Below the pieces are notes generated by a model that made no database searches, was not told the origin of the DNA, and saw nothing but the letters and a program-made list of their open reading frames with translations. The position numbers were made by a program, and so were the translations under genes. From Streptomyces sp. CB02009 (GTDB lineage: Bacteria > Actinomycetota > Actinomycetes > Streptomycetales > Streptomycetaceae), in assembly GCF_001905825.1 (NCBI RefSeq), contig NZ_LIVV01000002.1, positions 624,441-688,440 on the forward strand: a stretch of DNA of 64,000 nucleotides, in the 5' to 3' direction. Position 1 is the first letter of the stretch. Each line of letters opens with the position of its first letter. This document shows positions 42,675 to 64,000 of the stretch, one piece after another.

Positions 42675-44543
42675 ATGTCCACCCGCAGCCCCCGCTCGGT
42701 CGTCACCTTCCCCATCGTGCTGAGGGAACTGACCGTCCTGCGCGCCGAGAACATCACCCCGGGGATGCGGCGCCTCACCCTCGGCGGAGCCCAGCTCGAC
42801 GCCTTCGAGAAGGACGGACTCGACCTGCCCGCCCTCCGCACCGAGGGCTTCGACGACCACGTGAAGTTCTTCTTCGCCGACGAGACCGGCCGGCTGATCC
42901 TCCCCGGCCAGAACGTCAGCAGCCTCGACTGGCCCGCCGACGGCCGTCCCGTCGCCAAGGACTACACCCCGGTCCGGCACGACCCCGAGGCAGGGGAGAT
43001 CGACTTCGACTTCGTCCGCCACGACGGCGGCGTCGCCTCCACCTGGGCCGAGCGGGCCGAGCCCGGCGACAGCGCCTGGATCGCCGGACCGAAGATGTCC
43101 CACAGCCACCCCGAGGGCGCCGACTGGCTGCTCGTCATCGGTGACGAGACGGCCCTGCCCGCCATCGGCCGGTGGCTGGCCGAGATGCCCGAGGGCACCA
43201 AGGCCCGCGTCTTCATCGAGATCGGCGACGACAGCCACCGCCAGGAGCTGCCCACCCGGGCGGACGCCGAGATCGTCTGGCTGTCGCGCAAGGGCGCGCC
43301 TGCCGGCACCACCGATCTCCTCGAACAGGCGGTGCGCACCGCGGACTGGCTGCCGGGCACCGTCTTCGCCTGGGTGGCCGGCGAGACCCTCACCCTCAAG
43401 GGCATCCGCCGCCACCTCGTGGCGGAGCGTCAGATCCCGCGCGACCACACCCACATCACCGGATACTGGCGGCGTACGGAACACGCGCCGACCGCCCTGC
43501 CCGAGGGGGCCGGGACGGGCACCGCCGAGACGGTCGCCGCCGAGGCGGAGGAGGACGGGGACGCGCACGAGCGGCTGCACGAGCTGACGGACCTGGCCCC
43601 CGGCTACGCGATCCGGACGGCCGTCACCCTGGGGGTGTTCGACCTGGTCGACGCCGGGGTGCGGGACGCGGGCGAGCTGGCCCGCCGGGCCGCGGCCGAC
43701 GCCCCGACGCTGAAGGCGCTGCTCGACTACCTGGTCTCCATCGACCTCCTCGCGGCGGGGGAGGAGGGCTACCGGCTCACCCCCGTGAGCGAGGAGCTGG
43801 TCGAGGACGACCACTCGGCCGAGGAGTACCACCTGGAGGGCGCCCAGGCCGCGTTCGACGCCTCGCTCTCCGGGCTCCTGCACACGGTCCGCACCGGCGA
43901 GGCGGGCTACCGCACACTGACCGGCCGGACCCTGACCGCCGCGATGGAGGACGATCCGAGGCTCGCGGGCACCGCCCGTACCGCCGTCGAGGAGGAGGCC
44001 ATGTGGATCGCCCCCGGCGTCCTCAAGGCCCATGACTGGTCGGCGGTCGCCGAGGTGACCGCGACCGGCCACGGTTCGGCGACCGTGGTGAACGCCCTGC
44101 TGAAGGAGTTCCCCGCGCTGCGCGCCCGCATCGCGGCCATGCCGTCGGTGCTGCGCGTGCTGAGCGACCAGGTCCTCGACACGGACGTCCTGCCCCGGGT
44201 CGAGCTGGTCGCCCGGTCCGCGGCCGCCCCCGAGGGCACGGGAACCCTGCTGATGTCCCGTCAACTGGAGTGGCTGGCCGACGAGGACGCCGTCCACACC
44301 CTCTCCGAGGCGGCGTCGGCGCTGGCTCCGGAGGGCACGCTGGTCCTGGTGGAAATGGTCACCGCGGCCGACGCTGACGACGTCGACGCCGTCCTGCACC
44401 ACCTGCGCCTCAAGTGCGCCTTCGGCTCCGGAGTGCGGGGCGCCGACGAGGTGGAGGCGCTCGTGGAGCGGGCCGGCCTGGTGGTGAGGAACCGGAAGGA
44501 CATCGGCTGGGACCACCGCCTCTGGATCCTCGGCCGGGCCTGA
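42675..44543 (+). CDS. Siderophore-interacting ferric reductase fused to O-methyltransferase-like domain
   Basis: A 622-residue fusion. Residues 1-275 are a siderophore-interacting protein (SIP/ViuB family), a flavin reductase that releases iron from ferric siderophores in the cytoplasm: HVKFFFADETG, the FAD-binding KDYTPVRHD, GDSAWIAGPKMSHSHP, VIGDETALPAIGRWLAEMP, FAWVAGETLTLKGIRRHL and the closing ITGYWRRTEHAP. After a Glu-rich linker, residues 295-622 look like a plant-type O-methyltransferase: a winged-helix dimerisation part (ELTDLAPGYAIRTAVTLGVFDLV) and a Rossmann-like part. The SAM-binding Gly motif is degenerate (AEVTATGHGSATVVNALLKE). ATG 42675 follows AAGGAG. It lies just downstream of the uptake operon, fitting intracellular iron release. 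Confidence 0.88.
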   Translation: MSTRSPRSVVTFPIVLRELTVLRAENITPGMRRLTLGGAQLDAFEKDGLDLPALRTEGFDDHVKFFFADETGRLILPGQNVSSLDWPADGRPVAKDYTPVRHDPEAGEIDFDFVRHDGGVASTWAERAEPGDSAWIAGPKMSHSHPEGADWLLVIGDETALPAIGRWLAEMPEGTKARVFIEIGDDSHRQELPTRADAEIVWLSRKGAPAGTTDLLEQAVRTADWLPGTVFAWVAGETLTLKGIRRHLVAERQIPRDHTHITGYWRRTEHAPTALPEGAGTGTAETVAAEAEEDGDAHERLHELTDLAPGYAIRTAVTLGVFDLVDAGVRDAGELARRAAADAPTLKALLDYLVSIDLLAAGEEGYRLTPVSEELVEDDHSAEEYHLEGAQAAFDASLSGLLHTVRTGEAGYRTLTGRTLTAAMEDDPRLAGTARTAVEEEAMWIAPGVLKAHDWSAVAEVTATGHGSATVVNALLKEFPALRARIAAMPSVLRVLSDQVLDTDVLPRVELVARSAAAPEGTGTLLMSRQLEWLADEDAVHTLSEAASALAPEGTLVLVEMVTAADADDVDAVLHHLRLKCAFGSGVRGADEVEALVERAGLVVRNRKDIGWDHRLWILGRA

Positions 44544-44574
44544 TCCTCCGGTGTGTGAGCGCCCCGGCACGCCG

Positions 44575-44606
44575 GTGCCCCCTCGCTCTCACGGGCGAGG
44601 GGGCAC
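44575..44606. terminator. Stem-loop between convergent genes
   Basis: GTGCCCCCTCGC pairs perfectly (12 pairs) with GCGAGGGGGCAC around an eight-base loop. It lies 31 bases after the reductase-methyltransferase stop and 28 bases beyond the end of the convergent MarR gene, so it can terminate both. Confidence 0.8.
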
Positions 44607-44634
44607 AGGTCCGTCGTGGTGGCTCCGGTGGCGG

Positions 44635-45375
44635 TCAGTCCCCGGTGCGCGGTGCCGGCGGAGCGTATCCGCGTCCGCGCGGCACGCCGGCCGGGGGCCG
44701 TTCGAGGTGGCTGTGGACGCGGCGCAGCAGGGAGCCGAGCTGCTCGCGTTCCGCCGCGTCGAGCGGGGCCAGGATCTCGTCGTCGGCGGAGGCGATCTCC
44801 GCGCTGAGACCGGCGAGGTACGTCCGGCCCTCCGCGGTGAGCTCCACGACGACGCGGCGCCGGTCCGTCCGGTCGCGGACGCAGTCCACCTGCCCGATGC
44901 GGGCGAGATCGTTGACGATCTTCACCAGATCGCTGGCGTTCATGTCGAGCCGCGACGCGAGGGCCGTCTTCATCTGCGGGCCGAGGTCGGCGAGCAGGGT
45001 CATCACGGTGAGGTGCCACAGCCGCAGCCCGCGGGCCTCCAGCCGCTCCGTGAGCCTCCGGCGCGCGACCTTGCCCAGCGCGTACATGAGGTACGCGTTG
45101 AGGTTCAGGACGCTGGGAGGGGTCATGCTCATGGAGGGCGGGGGGACCTCGGCGCGGCTGTCGCCACGGTCCGTTCCGCCGGCGGCCGCCGCGGCGACGG
45201 CGCGCATCAGGGCCTGCTCGCCACCCCGGCCGGCGGCCGCGTCGAGCGTCAGGTCGGCGTCGGCGAGGGAGCTGAAGACCTTCGCCCAGTCGGTGGCCAT
45301 GTTCGAGATGCCGACGACGGCGAACGTCGCCCCCGTGGCGTCGCACGCCACACCGTTGACGATCGGTTGTTCCAT
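44635..45375 (-). CDS. MarR-family regulator with N-terminal extension
   Basis: A 246-residue protein. From about residue 82 on it is a normal MarR regulator: LNAYLMYALGKVARRRLTERLE, recognition helix region TALASRLDMNASDLVKIVNDL and the wing DRTDRRRVVVELTAEG. The first 80 residues (MEQPIVNGVACDATGATFAV and on) match nothing I know. ATG 45375 is chosen because GTGAGGCG gives it a ribosome site and an iron box lies about 50 bases further upstream; an internal ATG at 45132 would give a standard-length MarR protein but has no site. It probably controls siderophore or efflux genes; the ligand is unknown. Confidence 0.75.
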   Translation of the reverse strand: MEQPIVNGVACDATGATFAVVGISNMATDWAKVFSSLADADLTLDAAAGRGGEQALMRAVAAAAAGGTDRGDSRAEVPPPSMSMTPPSVLNLNAYLMYALGKVARRRLTERLEARGLRLWHLTVMTLLADLGPQMKTALASRLDMNASDLVKIVNDLARIGQVDCVRDRTDRRRVVVELTAEGRTYLAGLSAEIASADDEILAPLDAAEREQLGSLLRRVHSHLERPPAGVPRGRGYAPPAPRTGD

Positions 45376-45426
45376 CGCTGCGCCTCACTGTCCGAGCGGT
45401 CGGTCACCAACCGCCGGGCCTCACCG

Positions 45427-45445
45427 ATAGGTTGGGTTAACCTAC
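45427..45445 (-). promoter_or_regulatory. Probable weak iron box before MarR gene
   Basis: ATAGGTTGGGTTAACCTAC matches the DmdR/IdeR consensus at 15 of 19, with both inner half-sites largely kept. It lies 52 bases upstream of the MarR start. Confidence 0.65.
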
Positions 45446-45523
45446 CCAGATCTGACACGGGGGCCGCCATGGTGCTCGGATGGGACCGACGACCCCCGTC
45501 GACGTGCTCGGGTCCCATGCCCG

Positions 45524-46471
45524 TCAGGGACGGGCGCCGAGGTAGCCGCCCATGGACGTGAAGTACTCGGTCGCGGGGAGTTCGCGGCCGTCCTCCGTCC
45601 GGACGCGGGTGATGGCCAGACCGTGGTTGCGGCCCGTGCGCGCGTCGGCACCGGCGACGATCACGACGCCCTCGCCCTCGCGGTAGAAGATGCGGCCCGG
45701 AGTGCCGCCGTACCGTCCCTCGGAGACGACGGCGGTGAGGACTTCGAGCCGCTTGCCCCGGTGGAAGGTGAAGGCGCTCGGGTAGGGCGTCGACTGGGCG
45801 CGGACGAGCCGCTCCAGGGCGTCGGCCGGCCAGTTCCAGTCGATCCGGATGTCCTCCTCGGCCCGCTTGTGGAAGAAGCTGGCCTGGGAGCGGTCCTGCC
45901 GGGTGAACTCGGCCCGGCCGGAGGCGATCTGGTCGAGCGCGCCGATCGTGACGGGGGCGATGAGGTCGACGGTCTTGTGGAAGAGGTCGGTCGTCGTGTC
46001 CTTCGGTCCCACGGGGACCGCGTGCTGCTGGACGATGTCGCCCGCGTCGAGCACCTCGTCCATCATGTGGGCGGTGACGCCGACTTCGGTCTCGCCGTTG
46101 ATGAGGGCCCAGATGAGCGGCGAGAAGCCGGCGTACTTGGGCAGCAGCGAGTCGTGGATGTTCAGCGTGCCGTGGCGGGGCAGGTTGTAGATGTGCGGCG
46201 GGATCCAGGTGCGCCAGTTGTTGGCGACGATGATGTCGGGGTCCGCCTCCTTGAGGCGGGCGAACAGCTCCTCGTCGTCAGGCCTGTTGCGGATCACGAC
46301 CGGGACGCCGTGCTCCTCCGCCAGGGCGGCGACCGAGTCGCTCCAGATCTTCTCGTAGGCGTGCTCGCTCTTGGGGTGCGTCACGACGAGCGCCACGTCG
46401 TGTTCGGAGTCCAGGAGCGCTTGGAGGGTGCGGTGGCCCCAGGTCTGATAGCCGAACATGACGACCCGCAT
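45524..46471 (-). CDS. cchA: N5-hydroxyornithine formyltransferase (CchA-like)
   Basis: A 315-residue protein of the methionyl-tRNA formyltransferase family that uses N10-formyl-tetrahydrofolate. It shows MRVVMFGYQTWGHRTLQALL, the catalytic segment NIHDSLLPKYAGFSPLIWAL (Asn and His of the active site, then the SLLPxxxG loop), and GVTAHMMDEVLDAGDIVQQ with the catalytic Asp. In coelichelin synthesis the homologue makes N5-formyl-N5-hydroxyornithine; the symbol is by that homology. ATG 46471 follows GAGGAGG; an upstream ATG reading lacks a site. It faces away from the ornithine monooxygenase gene with two iron boxes between. It supports formylated hydroxamates in system 2. Confidence 0.92.
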   Translation of the reverse strand: MRVVMFGYQTWGHRTLQALLDSEHDVALVVTHPKSEHAYEKIWSDSVAALAEEHGVPVVIRNRPDDEELFARLKEADPDIIVANNWRTWIPPHIYNLPRHGTLNIHDSLLPKYAGFSPLIWALINGETEVGVTAHMMDEVLDAGDIVQQHAVPVGPKDTTTDLFHKTVDLIAPVTIGALDQIASGRAEFTRQDRSQASFFHKRAEEDIRIDWNWPADALERLVRAQSTPYPSAFTFHRGKRLEVLTAVVSEGRYGGTPGRIFYREGEGVVIVAGADARTGRNHGLAITRVRTEDGRELPATEYFTSMGGYLGARP

Positions 46472-46511
46472 ATGGGGTTCCTCCTCAGAAGAGCGATTGA
46501 CCGTCAGCAAG

Positions 46512-46530
46512 TAAAGCAAGCCTTACCTAA
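46512..46530 (-). promoter_or_regulatory. Half-conserved iron box before formyltransferase gene
   Basis: Minus-strand TTAGGTAAGGCTTGCTTTA keeps one good half-site (TTAGGTAAGGCT) but matches only 14 of 19 overall. It lies 41 bases upstream of the formyltransferase start. Confidence 0.65.
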
Positions 46531-46615
46531 CAGTGCAACTGGCTTGATTTGTGCGGTCGTTCATGGGCGGACCTTCACCCCTTGCCCGTTTCGTCCCGTC
46601 GACAGCCGCGCTTAA

Positions 46616-46634
46616 TCAGGTTAGCTTTACCTAA
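46616..46634 (+). promoter_or_regulatory. Iron box before ornithine monooxygenase gene
   Basis: TCAGGTTAGCTTTACCTAA matches the consensus at 16 of 19 and lies 79 bases upstream of the monooxygenase start. It probably drives the operon monooxygenase-receptor-NRPS-MbtH. Confidence 0.8.
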
Positions 46635-46712
46635 GTTATCCAGGGCCGCCGGTCACACCGGCGTGCTCGATGCCCCCGTTCCCCAGCTTCTTTCCCGCAC
46701 GATGGGAGTGAC

Positions 46713-48098
46713 ATGTCGCAGGGTTCTCCTGATGACGCACCTCTGGTCCACGACCTCATAGGCATCGGCTTCGGGCCGTCCAATGTGGCCATGGCGATAG
46801 CGCTCAGCGAGCACAACGCACGCGTCGGAAGAGAGGAAGCGGTCACCGCCCACTTCTTCGAGCGCCAGCCGCAGTTCGGCTGGCACCGCGGCATGCTGAT
46901 CGACGACGCGACCATGCAGGTGTCCTTCCTCAAGGACCTGGTGACGCTGCGGAACCCGACCAGCGAGTACAGCTTCCTCTGCTACCTGCAGAGCAAGGGC
47001 CGGCTGATCGACTTCGTCAACCACAAGAACCTCTTCCCCCTGCGCGTCGAGTTCCACGACTACTTCGAGTGGGCCGCGTCCAAGGTCGACGACATGGTCT
47101 CCTACGGCCACGAGATCGTCTCGGTGGAGCCCGTCGAGCGGGACGGCGTCGTCGAGTACCTCGACGTGACCGCCCGCTCCGGGGACGAACTGGTCGTCCA
47201 CCGCGCCCGAAACCTCGTCCTCGGCACCGGACTTCGCCCGAAGATGCCGCAGGGCGTCGAGCGCAGCGACCGCGTCTGGCACAACTCGGACCTGCTCCGC
47301 AAGGTCGAGAGCCTGGAGGGCACGAACCCCGAGCGGATCGTCGTCGTCGGCGCCGGCCAGAGCGCCGCCGAGAACGTGGCCTATCTCCACCGCCGTTTCC
47401 CCGACGCCGAGATCTGCGCCGTCTTCTCGCGGTACGGCTACAGCCCCGCCGACGACAGCGCCTTCGCCAACCGGATCTTCGACCCCGAGGCCGTCGACGA
47501 GTACTTCACGGCTCCCGACGCCATCAAGCGCAAGCTGATGGACTACCACGGGAACACCAACTACTCCGTGGTGGACATCGACCTCATCGACGACCTGTAC
47601 CGGCAGGCGTACCAGGAGAAGGTCCTCGGCACCGAGCGGCTGCGCTTCATCAACATCTCCCGGCTCACCGGCGTCGAGGACGGCCTCGACAAGGTCCGCG
47701 CGTTCGTCACCTCCCTCGTCACCGGCGAGGAGTCCGTGCTCGAAGCCGACGTCGTCGTCTACGCCACGGGTTACACGCCCGCCGAGCCCCTCGGGCTGCT
47801 CGGTCCGGTCGGCGACCGCTGCCACCGCGACGAGCAGGGCAGGGTCCGCGTCGAGCGGGACTACCGCCTGGCCACCGATCCCGAACTCCGCTGCGGCATC
47901 TACCTGCAGGGCGGAACCGAGCACACCCACGGCATCACCTCGTCACTGCTCTCCAACACCGCGATCAGGGTCGGCGAGATCCTCGACTCGGTCCTCGACC
48001 GGGCCCCGGCTCCGGTCGACGCCTCCGCCTCCGTCCCCGCCCCTGCCTCCGCCGACGAGGTCAGGTCCGTGGTCGACGGTGTGGGCACGGCGCGCTAG
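46713..48098 (+). CDS. cchB: L-ornithine N5-monooxygenase (CchB/PvdA-like)
   Basis: A 461-residue flavin-dependent N-hydroxylase that oxidises the side-chain amine of ornithine with NADPH and O2 to N5-hydroxyornithine. Motifs: FAD site GIGFGPSNVAMAIAL (residues about 17-31), substrate region MQVSFLKDLVTLRNPTSEYS, NADPH site VVGAGQSAAENV (about 212-223), and VVYATGYTP near 350. The C-terminal 30 residues are Ala/Pro-rich. It is the only such enzyme in the window, yet hydroxyornithine pockets occur in both NRPS systems, so it must feed both. It leads the plus-strand system 2 operon behind an iron box. Confidence 0.96.
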   Translation: MSQGSPDDAPLVHDLIGIGFGPSNVAMAIALSEHNARVGREEAVTAHFFERQPQFGWHRGMLIDDATMQVSFLKDLVTLRNPTSEYSFLCYLQSKGRLIDFVNHKNLFPLRVEFHDYFEWAASKVDDMVSYGHEIVSVEPVERDGVVEYLDVTARSGDELVVHRARNLVLGTGLRPKMPQGVERSDRVWHNSDLLRKVESLEGTNPERIVVVGAGQSAAENVAYLHRRFPDAEICAVFSRYGYSPADDSAFANRIFDPEAVDEYFTAPDAIKRKLMDYHGNTNYSVVDIDLIDDLYRQAYQEKVLGTERLRFINISRLTGVEDGLDKVRAFVTSLVTGEESVLEADVVVYATGYTPAEPLGLLGPVGDRCHRDEQGRVRVERDYRLATDPELRCGIYLQGGTEHTHGITSSLLSNTAIRVGEILDSVLDRAPAPVDASASVPAPASADEVRSVVDGVGTAR

Positions 48099-48200
48099 CG
48101 TCACCCGGCTCCACCCCCCACGCGCCATCGCCACTCCCGCCGCACGGCACCCGTGCCCCGGCGGGTGCGGCAGCACTGTGAATCCCCGAAAGGAACGTCC

Positions 48201-49262
48201 GTGTCCGCTGGTGCACGTCCCGCTCTGGCCCGGTTCGCCAGATCAGCTCCTCGCGTAGCCGTCCTCGCCGTTGCGGCCCTCGCGCTCTCCGCCTGCGGTG
48301 GCGGGACCGAGAAGTCCGAATCGCCGTCGCCCTCCACCACGTCGGCCGCCGCCGACGGGGGAGCCGAGCCCGCCGAGTTCCCGGTCACGGTCGAGCACAA
48401 GTACGGCTCCACGACCATCGACAAGGAGCCGAAGACGGTCGTCACCCTCGGCCTCTCCGACCAGGACGCGGTGCTCGCCCTCGGCGTCGTGCCGGCCGGC
48501 TCGGTCGACTGGTTCAAGGAGAAGCCGTACGGCAAGTGGCCCTGGACCAAGGACAAGTGGGGCACGAACACCCCGGAGATCGTCGGTGAGCGCGACGAGT
48601 ACAACATCGAGAAGATCGCTGCCCTCAAGCCCGACCTCGTGATCGCCCAGTACTCGGGGATGAAGAAGGAGCAGTACGACACGCTCTCCAAGTTCACCAA
48701 GGTCGTCGCCCAGCCCAAGGACCACCCGGACTACGGCGCCCCGTGGCAGACGATGACCCAGCAGATCGGCAAGTCGCTGGGCAAGGACGCCGAGGCCGCC
48801 AAGCTGATCTCGGACATCGACGCGCGCTTCAAGGCCGCCCGCGACAAGCACCCCGAGTGGGCTGCCAAGACGCTGGCCGTCGCCGACAGCTTCGAGGCCG
48901 GCAAGTACTCGGCGTTCACGAAGACCGACCCCAAGTCGATCTTCTTCCAGGAGCTCGGCTTCAAGCTCGAGCCGGAGATCGACACGCTGGCCAAGCCGGG
49001 CTTCAACGTCGCCGAACTCAGCGCCGAGAAGCTCAACGTCCTCGACGTCGACCGGCTCGTCTGGGTCACCTCCAGCACCGAGGCCAACGACCGCATCAAG
49101 GCCGAGCCGCTCTACAAGAAGCTGAAGGTCAACCAGGAGAAGCGCGACCTGTTCGTGCCGTACCAGGACCCGGACATCGGCGCCGCGTTCTCCTTCAACA
49201 CCGTTCTGTCGATCCCGTACGCCATCGACCAGATCGAGCCGCTCCTCGCGGCCGTCAAGTGA
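48201..49262 (+). CDS. Siderophore-binding lipoprotein, third receptor
   Basis: A 353-residue FepB/FhuD-type receptor. The signal peptide APRVAVLAVAALAL ends in lipobox LSAC, Cys32. The mature part has EPKTVVTLGLSDQDAVLALG, DWFKEKPYGKWPWTKDKWG and ALKPDLVIAQYSGMKKEQYDTL. GTG 48201 is chosen because GAAAGGA lies before it and the signal peptide then starts properly; an upstream in-frame start adds non-signal sequence. Placed between the ornithine monooxygenase and the system 2 NRPS, it probably recognises the ferric form of that product. No permease is adjacent. Confidence 0.93.
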   Translation: MSAGARPALARFARSAPRVAVLAVAALALSACGGGTEKSESPSPSTTSAAADGGAEPAEFPVTVEHKYGSTTIDKEPKTVVTLGLSDQDAVLALGVVPAGSVDWFKEKPYGKWPWTKDKWGTNTPEIVGERDEYNIEKIAALKPDLVIAQYSGMKKEQYDTLSKFTKVVAQPKDHPDYGAPWQTMTQQIGKSLGKDAEAAKLISDIDARFKAARDKHPEWAAKTLAVADSFEAGKYSAFTKTDPKSIFFQELGFKLEPEIDTLAKPGFNVAELSAEKLNVLDVDRLVWVTSSTEANDRIKAEPLYKKLKVNQEKRDLFVPYQDPDIGAAFSFNTVLSIPYAIDQIEPLLAAVK

Positions 49263-49302
49263 CGCACACCAGCTGACGTGCCACCAGCCAGCAGCTGACC
49301 GA

Positions 49303-49337
49303 CCGACGGCGTGGCGGAACTCTCGCCACGCCGTCGG
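49303..49337 (+). terminator. Perfect 14-bp stem-loop between receptor and NRPS genes
   Basis: CCGACGGCGTGGCG at 49303-49316 pairs perfectly with 49324-49337 around a seven-base loop. It lies 40 bases after the receptor stop and 54 bases before the NRPS start. With no T-run it could be a terminator or attenuator dividing the operon. Confidence 0.65.
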
Positions 49338-49391
49338 CGCTTGTGCCGTCACCGTCTGCCACGCACCTCCAGGGAAAGGCCACTTCGTACG

Positions 49392-63826
<14,435 letters not shown>

Positions 63827-63830
<4 letters not shown>

Positions 63831-64000
63831 GCACCAACCCGTTCGAGGACCCGCAGGGCCGTTTCCTGGTTCTGGTCAACGACGAGAACCAGCACTCGCT
63901 GTGGCCCTCCTTCGCCGAGGTCCCCGCCGGGTGGCGGACGGTCTTCGGCGAGGACACCCGCGAGGGGTGCCTGGCCTACGTGGAGGCCCACTGGACCGAT
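63827..64000 (+). CDS. MbtH-like protein, second copy (cut by window edge)
   Basis: The first 58 codons of an MbtH-family protein: [33 protein letters not shown] and finally AHWTD at the window edge. The ATG overlaps the NRPS stop (ATGA), so the two are translationally coupled, and this copy probably partners the plus-strand NRPS. It is about 70 percent identical by eye to the copy at 37.1-37.3 kb, differing mostly at the ends. Confidence 0.95.

Noticed and set aside
46531..46712. Possible small gene in the spacer between formyltransferase and monooxygenase
   Set aside because: No ribosome site or plausible start, and the spacer holds two iron-box elements that fit a divergent promoter region.

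Overview
The window is very GC-rich actinobacterial DNA, with strong third-position GC bias, frequent GTG starts and DmdR/IdeR-type iron boxes. The organism is most likely a Streptomyces or a close relative. Almost everything from about 1.8 kb to the right edge is one iron-acquisition island holding two non-ribosomal peptide (NRPS) siderophore systems side by side. No IS element, tRNA, rRNA or CRISPR was seen.

Left flank (1-1830): a cobalt transporter pair (CbtA, partial, and CbtB) read leftward behind a cobalamin riboswitch, and a histidine-phosphatase-fold protein that has lost its catalytic residues. Next (1855-5057, minus) is a siderophore import operon of one lipoprotein receptor and two FecCD permeases with no ATPase, behind an iron box. 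A divergent TetR regulator / ABC exporter pair (5240-7719), separated by a perfect palindrome, interrupts the island.

System 1 (7659-37318, mostly minus) is a mixed catecholate-hydroxamate siderophore pathway. dhbA-dhbC-dhbE-dhbB plus a phosphopantetheinyl transferase make and activate 2,3-dihydroxybenzoate (DHB). A second minus-strand operon carries a free aryl carrier protein, an EntS-like MFS exporter, a four-module NRPS ending in an epimerase, and a two-module NRPS ending in a thioesterase. Adenylation-pocket residues read by eye give Gly, basic residue, Ser, D-Ser, basic residue, N5-hydroxyornithine. An MbtH protein and a GNAT acetyltransferase flank it.

Uptake and control (37523-45375): an AraC regulator; a plus-strand FecCD-FecCD-ATPase-receptor operon; a large fusion of a siderophore-interacting ferric reductase to a degenerate O-methyltransferase-like domain; and a MarR regulator.

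System 2 (45524-64000) holds a CchA-like formyltransferase (minus), then on plus a CchB-like ornithine N5-monooxygenase, a third siderophore receptor, and a 4812-residue NRPS with four modules and a terminal condensation domain, followed by a second MbtH (cut by the window edge). The module order (related pocket, Ser, hydroxyornithine, related pocket, terminal C) fits a foroxymithine/erythrochelin-like assembly line. Its first C domain is of the EntF starter kind, so a DHB-capped product is also possible. Two of its C domains have lost the catalytic histidine. The single monooxygenase must supply hydroxyornithine to both systems. Eight iron boxes, of strong to weak quality, sit before nearly every operon, so the whole island is probably switched on together by iron starvation.
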